A DNA stretch of 64,000 bases from Oceanobacillus polygoni (lineage in GTDB: Bacteria; Bacillota; Bacilli; Bacillales; Amphibacillaceae), in the NCBI RefSeq assembly GCF_008304605.1, contig NZ_PIJY01000026.1, forward strand, positions 186,001-250,000. The letters are read 5' to 3'. A program made the translations under genes and the position numbers. Within the stretch, counting starts at the first letter, position 1. Each line of letters opens with the position of its first letter. Shown piece by piece: positions 61,386 through 64,000 of the stretch. A model generated the notes under the pieces. It ran no database searches. It was not told the origin of the DNA and worked only from the letters and a program-made list of their open reading frames with translations.

Positions 61386-62648
61386 CTAGTTAAAAATCTC
61401 AAATATTCTCCAGATAATCCAGTTTACTAAGTTACCACCTTGGTCAATACTTGAAACCATTGCTGAGCCTTCAGGTAAATTAATGCTTGCAGTTGAAGCC
61501 ATTTCAGAAAAGAGTGGTGCAATGTCTGTTGCCATATATAGTGAAAGTGCAATCATAACCGAACCAACAATAACCGAGTGTATAATATTTCCTCTAGCTG
61601 CACCTACTACGAATGCAACAACAAACGGAATTGTTGCTAAGTCACCAAACGGCAGAACAGCATTACCAGGTAATACAACTGCAATTAGAACTGTAATTGG
61701 TGTTAAAATAAGAGCGGTTGCAATTACAGAAGGATGTCCTAACAACACAGCTGCATCCAGCCCGATATTAATTTCTCTATCACCAAAACGTTTATTTAAC
61801 CATTCACGTGCTGATTCTGAAACAGGCATTAACCCTTCCATCAAAATCTTAACCATACGTGGCATAAGGACCATTACAGCAGCCATTGAAATACCAATGT
61901 TAATAACATCTCCAACACTGTATCCTGCTAATGCACCAATTGCTGCACCTAAAATCAAACCAATTACCATGGAATCCCCAAAGATACCAAAACGTTTTTG
62001 AATTGAATCTGGATCAGCATGTAAATCTTTCAATCCAGGGATTTTTTGTACTAATTTTACTAAATAAATGAAAGGTGCATAGGAAATTGTACTTCCTGTT
62101 GCAACGGAAACTCCTGGCAATTCATAAAAATCACTAACCATCGGTTGTGTCCAGTCCGCAACTTTAAGACATACGATTTGGAATAAGACGGCCGCAATTA
62201 AACCTTGGACAATACTACCTGACACCGTATACACAACTGCTGCCATGAATGTATAATGCCAGTAGTTCCAAATGTCAACGTTCATTGTCTTCGTTGTCTT
62301 CGTTAATAGCATAACAACGTTTACAATTAGACCCAACGGAATAATAAATGCTGCTACAACAGATGCCCAAGCAATTGACGATGTTGCTGGCCAACCTACA
62401 TCAATAACATTTAAATCTACCCCTAAACGCTCAACCATCCCTTGTGCTGCCGGACCTAAGTTGAGTGTTAACAGGTCAATTACTAAGAAAATACCTACAA
62501 AAGCAACCCCGATTGTTAAACCTGAACGAATCGCTTTACCGAGCTTCTGACCAAACACAAGACCTAAAATCATGATTGCTACTGGCAGTATAACTGTTGC
62601 TCCTAAACCTAAAAAACCTTGAATAAAATCTACGAATGCTTGCATCAT
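61386..62648 (-). CDS. PTS galactitol-type EIIC permease
   Basis: A 420-residue membrane protein of the GatC family, with about ten hydrophobic segments and GVDLNVIDVGWPATSSIAW and PGVSVATGSTISYAPF-type loops that are typical. It carries the sugar across the membrane for phosphorylation by EIIB. The open frame begins at 62687, but TAGGGGG precedes the ATG pair at 62648/62645. A 13-bp hairpin lies in front of the gene. Confidence 0.9.
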   Translation of the reverse strand: MMQAFVDFIQGFLGLGATVILPVAIMILGLVFGQKLGKAIRSGLTIGVAFVGIFLVIDLLTLNLGPAAQGMVERLGVDLNVIDVGWPATSSIAWASVVAAFIIPLGLIVNVVMLLTKTTKTMNVDIWNYWHYTFMAAVVYTVSGSIVQGLIAAVLFQIVCLKVADWTQPMVSDFYELPGVSVATGSTISYAPFIYLVKLVQKIPGLKDLHADPDSIQKRFGIFGDSMVIGLILGAAIGALAGYSVGDVINIGISMAAVMVLMPRMVKILMEGLMPVSESAREWLNKRFGDREINIGLDAAVLLGHPSVIATALILTPITVLIAVVLPGNAVLPFGDLATIPFVVAFVVGAARGNIIHSVIVGSVMIALSLYMATDIAPLFSEMASTASINLPEGSAMVSSIDQGGNLVNWIIWRIFEIFN

Positions 62649-62669
62649 GATGCCCCCTAACAAATTCAA

Positions 62670-62711
62670 CATAAATCTCGATATCACGTTACGAGCTTAT
62701 CGAGATTTATG
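62670..62711 (-). repeat. Thirteen-bp perfect hairpin between EIIB and EIIC genes
   Basis: CATAAATCTCGAT (62670-62682) and ATCGAGATTTATG (62699-62711) pair perfectly around 16 bases. No T-run follows on the minus strand, so it is not an ordinary terminator. It ends about ten bases before the EIIC ribosome binding site and may set EIIB:EIIC ratio through mRNA processing or stability. Confidence 0.7.
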
Positions 62712-62720
62712 TCTTGCTAC

Positions 62721-63002
62721 TTATTTTTGAAGTTCTTCTAAGATTTGTTTTTTTGTATCTTCAACACCAATACCAGTTAAAAATGTACGTGCGTTAATTA
62801 CTGGGAATGGGTATTCTGTTTTCGTCATTGCAGTTGTAACTAATAGATCAGCTGTATCTACATAAGCACCAACTTCAGCAATTTTGATTTGTTTTAAATC
62901 AACTTTAAGGTTGTTTTCCTTCGCTAATTCTTCAATTGCACTGTTTACAACTGTTGATGTTGCAATACCTGCTCCACATGCTACTAATACTTGTTTCGCC
63001 AT
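62721..63002 (-). CDS. PTS galactitol-type EIIB component
   Basis: A 93-residue EIIB. The phosphocysteine is in VACGAGIATST near residue 9. It overlaps the EIIA stop by one base, with AAAGGAGGTGAG before the ATG. Confidence 0.9.
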   Translation of the reverse strand: MAKQVLVACGAGIATSTVVNSAIEELAKENNLKVDLKQIKIAEVGAYVDTADLLVTTAMTKTEYPFPVINARTFLTGIGVEDTKKQILEELQK

Positions 63003-63490
63003 TATCTCTCACCTCCTTTAAGTGCTACAAAATCTAGCTTTTCCTCCAAAAGACTTTTAATCTTTGTTTTGTCTTTTTGGTTTACTAGGTACTTCAATGT
63101 ATCCTCTTCTTGGAAAACTTGCATTAACTTTTGGAGTAAAGAAAGCTGTGAATGCGCTTCATCCATTGCTAACATAAAAACTAATTGTACAGGTGTAGTC
63201 TCACTATCGTCTCCCATGATCACAAAATCAACTGGGTTCTTTAAAACAGCGATACTAATCGTTTTTTTGTTTACATGCTCCACATCTGTATGTGGAATTG
63301 CTACAGATACTCCTGCTGTAGGAAGTCCTGTTGCAAACTCACCTTCTCGTTTAATAATCGCAGGAACAAAGCTTTCTTTCACTAAACCTCTTTCCACTAG
63401 ATTATTGCTTATTGTTGCTAATACCTCTTCTTTATTGTCGCCTTCCACATCTAGCAGAATGACAGATTCATTGAAAAATAATTCACTCAT
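63002..63490 (-). CDS. PTS EIIA component (fructose/galactitol type)
   Basis: A 162-residue EIIA of the PTS_EIIA_2 family; the phospho-histidine is in VAIPHTDVEHV. It hands phosphate from HPr to EIIB. AGGAG eight bases upstream selects ATG 63490 over an upstream frame. Confidence 0.9.
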   Translation of the reverse strand: MSELFFNESVILLDVEGDNKEEVLATISNNLVERGLVKESFVPAIIKREGEFATGLPTAGVSVAIPHTDVEHVNKKTISIAVLKNPVDFVIMGDDSETTPVQLVFMLAMDEAHSQLSLLQKLMQVFQEEDTLKYLVNQKDKTKIKSLLEEKLDFVALKGGER

Positions 63491-63522
63491 TCTTTGCACT
63501 CCTATTCTTTACTTCTGTCTTA

Positions 63523-64000
63523 CTAACTTCTGTCAGAACTATAATATTTTATAATTTCATGAACCTCTTCAATAGAACTCGCATTGATTATTTTGTTCGT
63601 ATCTTCTTCAGATCCTGCCAAATTCATTAATTGCATTAAAGCATGTATATGTTGCTTTTTATCCTCTGCAGCAATAACGAAAATTAGATTAATCGTATAA
63701 TCCGGGCCGTACTGAACACCTTCTTTTAATCGTAATAAAGTCATGCCAACCTCTTTAACGCCATCTTCTGGGGCAGCGTGTGGGATTGCTATATTTGAAC
63801 CTATTACGATGTACGGGTCATCCAGCGAATGGTGAATCATAGCGTGCACATACTCTGGAAGTATTTTGCCCTTTTTAATCAATGGTTCGGCACTTATACG
63901 AATCGCCTCTTCCCAAGAACCAATGGAATCTCTTAACGTGATATTATCTGGCACAATTAATTCATCTAAATCGATTTCCCGTTGTGTAGCGTTCTGTCTT
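63523..64000 (-). CDS. C-terminal part of a PRD-type PTS regulator (EIIA domain), cut by the window edge
   Basis: The frame stays open through the right edge, so only the last 158 or so residues are visible. They form a PTS_EIIA_2-like domain (IGSNIAIPHAAPEDG with the phosphorylatable histidine) preceded by the linker REIDLDELIVPDNI. This is the C-terminal end of MtlR/LicR/BglG-type regulators, whose PRD and EIIA domains are phosphorylated by the PTS. A GTG at 63954 could be mistaken for a start. It lies 33 bases before the EIIA gene, so the regulator is probably first in the operon. Confidence 0.85.
   Translation of the reverse strand, partial: RQNATQREIDLDELIVPDNITLRDSIGSWEEAIRISAEPLIKKGKILPEYVHAMIHHSLDDPYIVIGSNIAIPHAAPEDGVKEVGMTLLRLKEGVQYGPDYTINLIFVIAAEDKKQHIHALMQLMNLAGSEEDTNKIINASSIEEVHEIIKYYSSDRS

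Overview
The window is AT-rich, densely packed, and reads as chromosome of a low-GC Gram-positive bacterium of the Bacillaceae. The evidence is strong AGGAGG-type ribosome binding sites, frequent TTG and GTG starts, sigma-A promoters with TTGACA/TATAAT boxes, CcpA cre sites, a class III fructose-1,6-bisphosphatase and a GbsR/GbsAB betaine locus. The betaine genes and an NhaC Na+/H+ antiporter suggest a halotolerant or alkali-tolerant genus (Oceanobacillus/Virgibacillus-like); that placement is inference. I see no rRNA, tRNA, CRISPR array or insertion sequence.

Almost everything is a set of catabolic modules, each with its own regulator. From left to right: (a) 0-4.7 kb, a deacetylase/aminotransferase pair with a drug/metabolite exporter, controlled by TetR and CcpA sites; (b) 4.8-12.4 kb, a branched-chain amino acid operon (thioesterase, leucine dehydrogenase, E1alpha, E1beta, E2, NhaC) with a GntR/FCD regulator whose likely operator is a perfect palindrome inside the promoter; (c) 12.4-17.3 kb, a betaine-binding lipoprotein, GbsR and GbsAB; (d) 17.3-24.8 kb, a LacI-controlled operon combining a TRAP transporter, KDG kinase, KDPG aldolase, ribose-5-phosphate isomerase and the formaldehyde-fixing pair HPS/PHI; (e) 25-31.6 kb, a second TRAP operon with an extradiol dioxygenase, an ACMSD-like decarboxylase and two short-chain dehydrogenases; (f) 32-35 kb, a RIC/ScdA di-iron repair protein with a textbook Fnr site, and fbp; (g) 35-40 kb, a complete E1-E2-E3 (acetoin/2-oxoacid dehydrogenase-like) operon; (h) 40-48.5 kb, two SorC regulators and a glucitol-type PTS operon with GutM and three dehydrogenases; (i) 49-56.8 kb, a plus-strand creatinine locus (LysR, two permeases, creatininase, creatinase, sarcosine oxidase); (j) 56.9-64 kb, a galactitol-type PTS operon with two zinc dehydrogenases, a DeoC-type aldolase, an unannotated 53-residue membrane protein and a phosphofructokinase homologue with a rewritten active site; it begins beyond the right edge in a PRD/EIIA regulator.

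The modules fit together chemically. Creatinine is taken to creatine, sarcosine, then glycine plus formaldehyde; formaldehyde is a substrate of HPS/PHI in module (d), although their operon points to sugar acids. Both E1-E2 complexes could share the single E3 (lpd) in module (g). A 29-bp operator of identical architecture in front of the first SorC gene and in front of the E1alpha gene ties that regulator to the dehydrogenase complex.

The most promising leads are the altered PFK paralogue with its small membrane-protein neighbour, the HPS/PHI-KDPG hybrid operon, the extradiol/ACMSD-like TRAP operon, and the shared SorC operator. A practical point: in at least five genes the longest open frame begins at an ATG or GTG that is itself part of, or just upstream of, the Shine-Dalgarno sequence. 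The true start is then downstream, and I moved starts accordingly.
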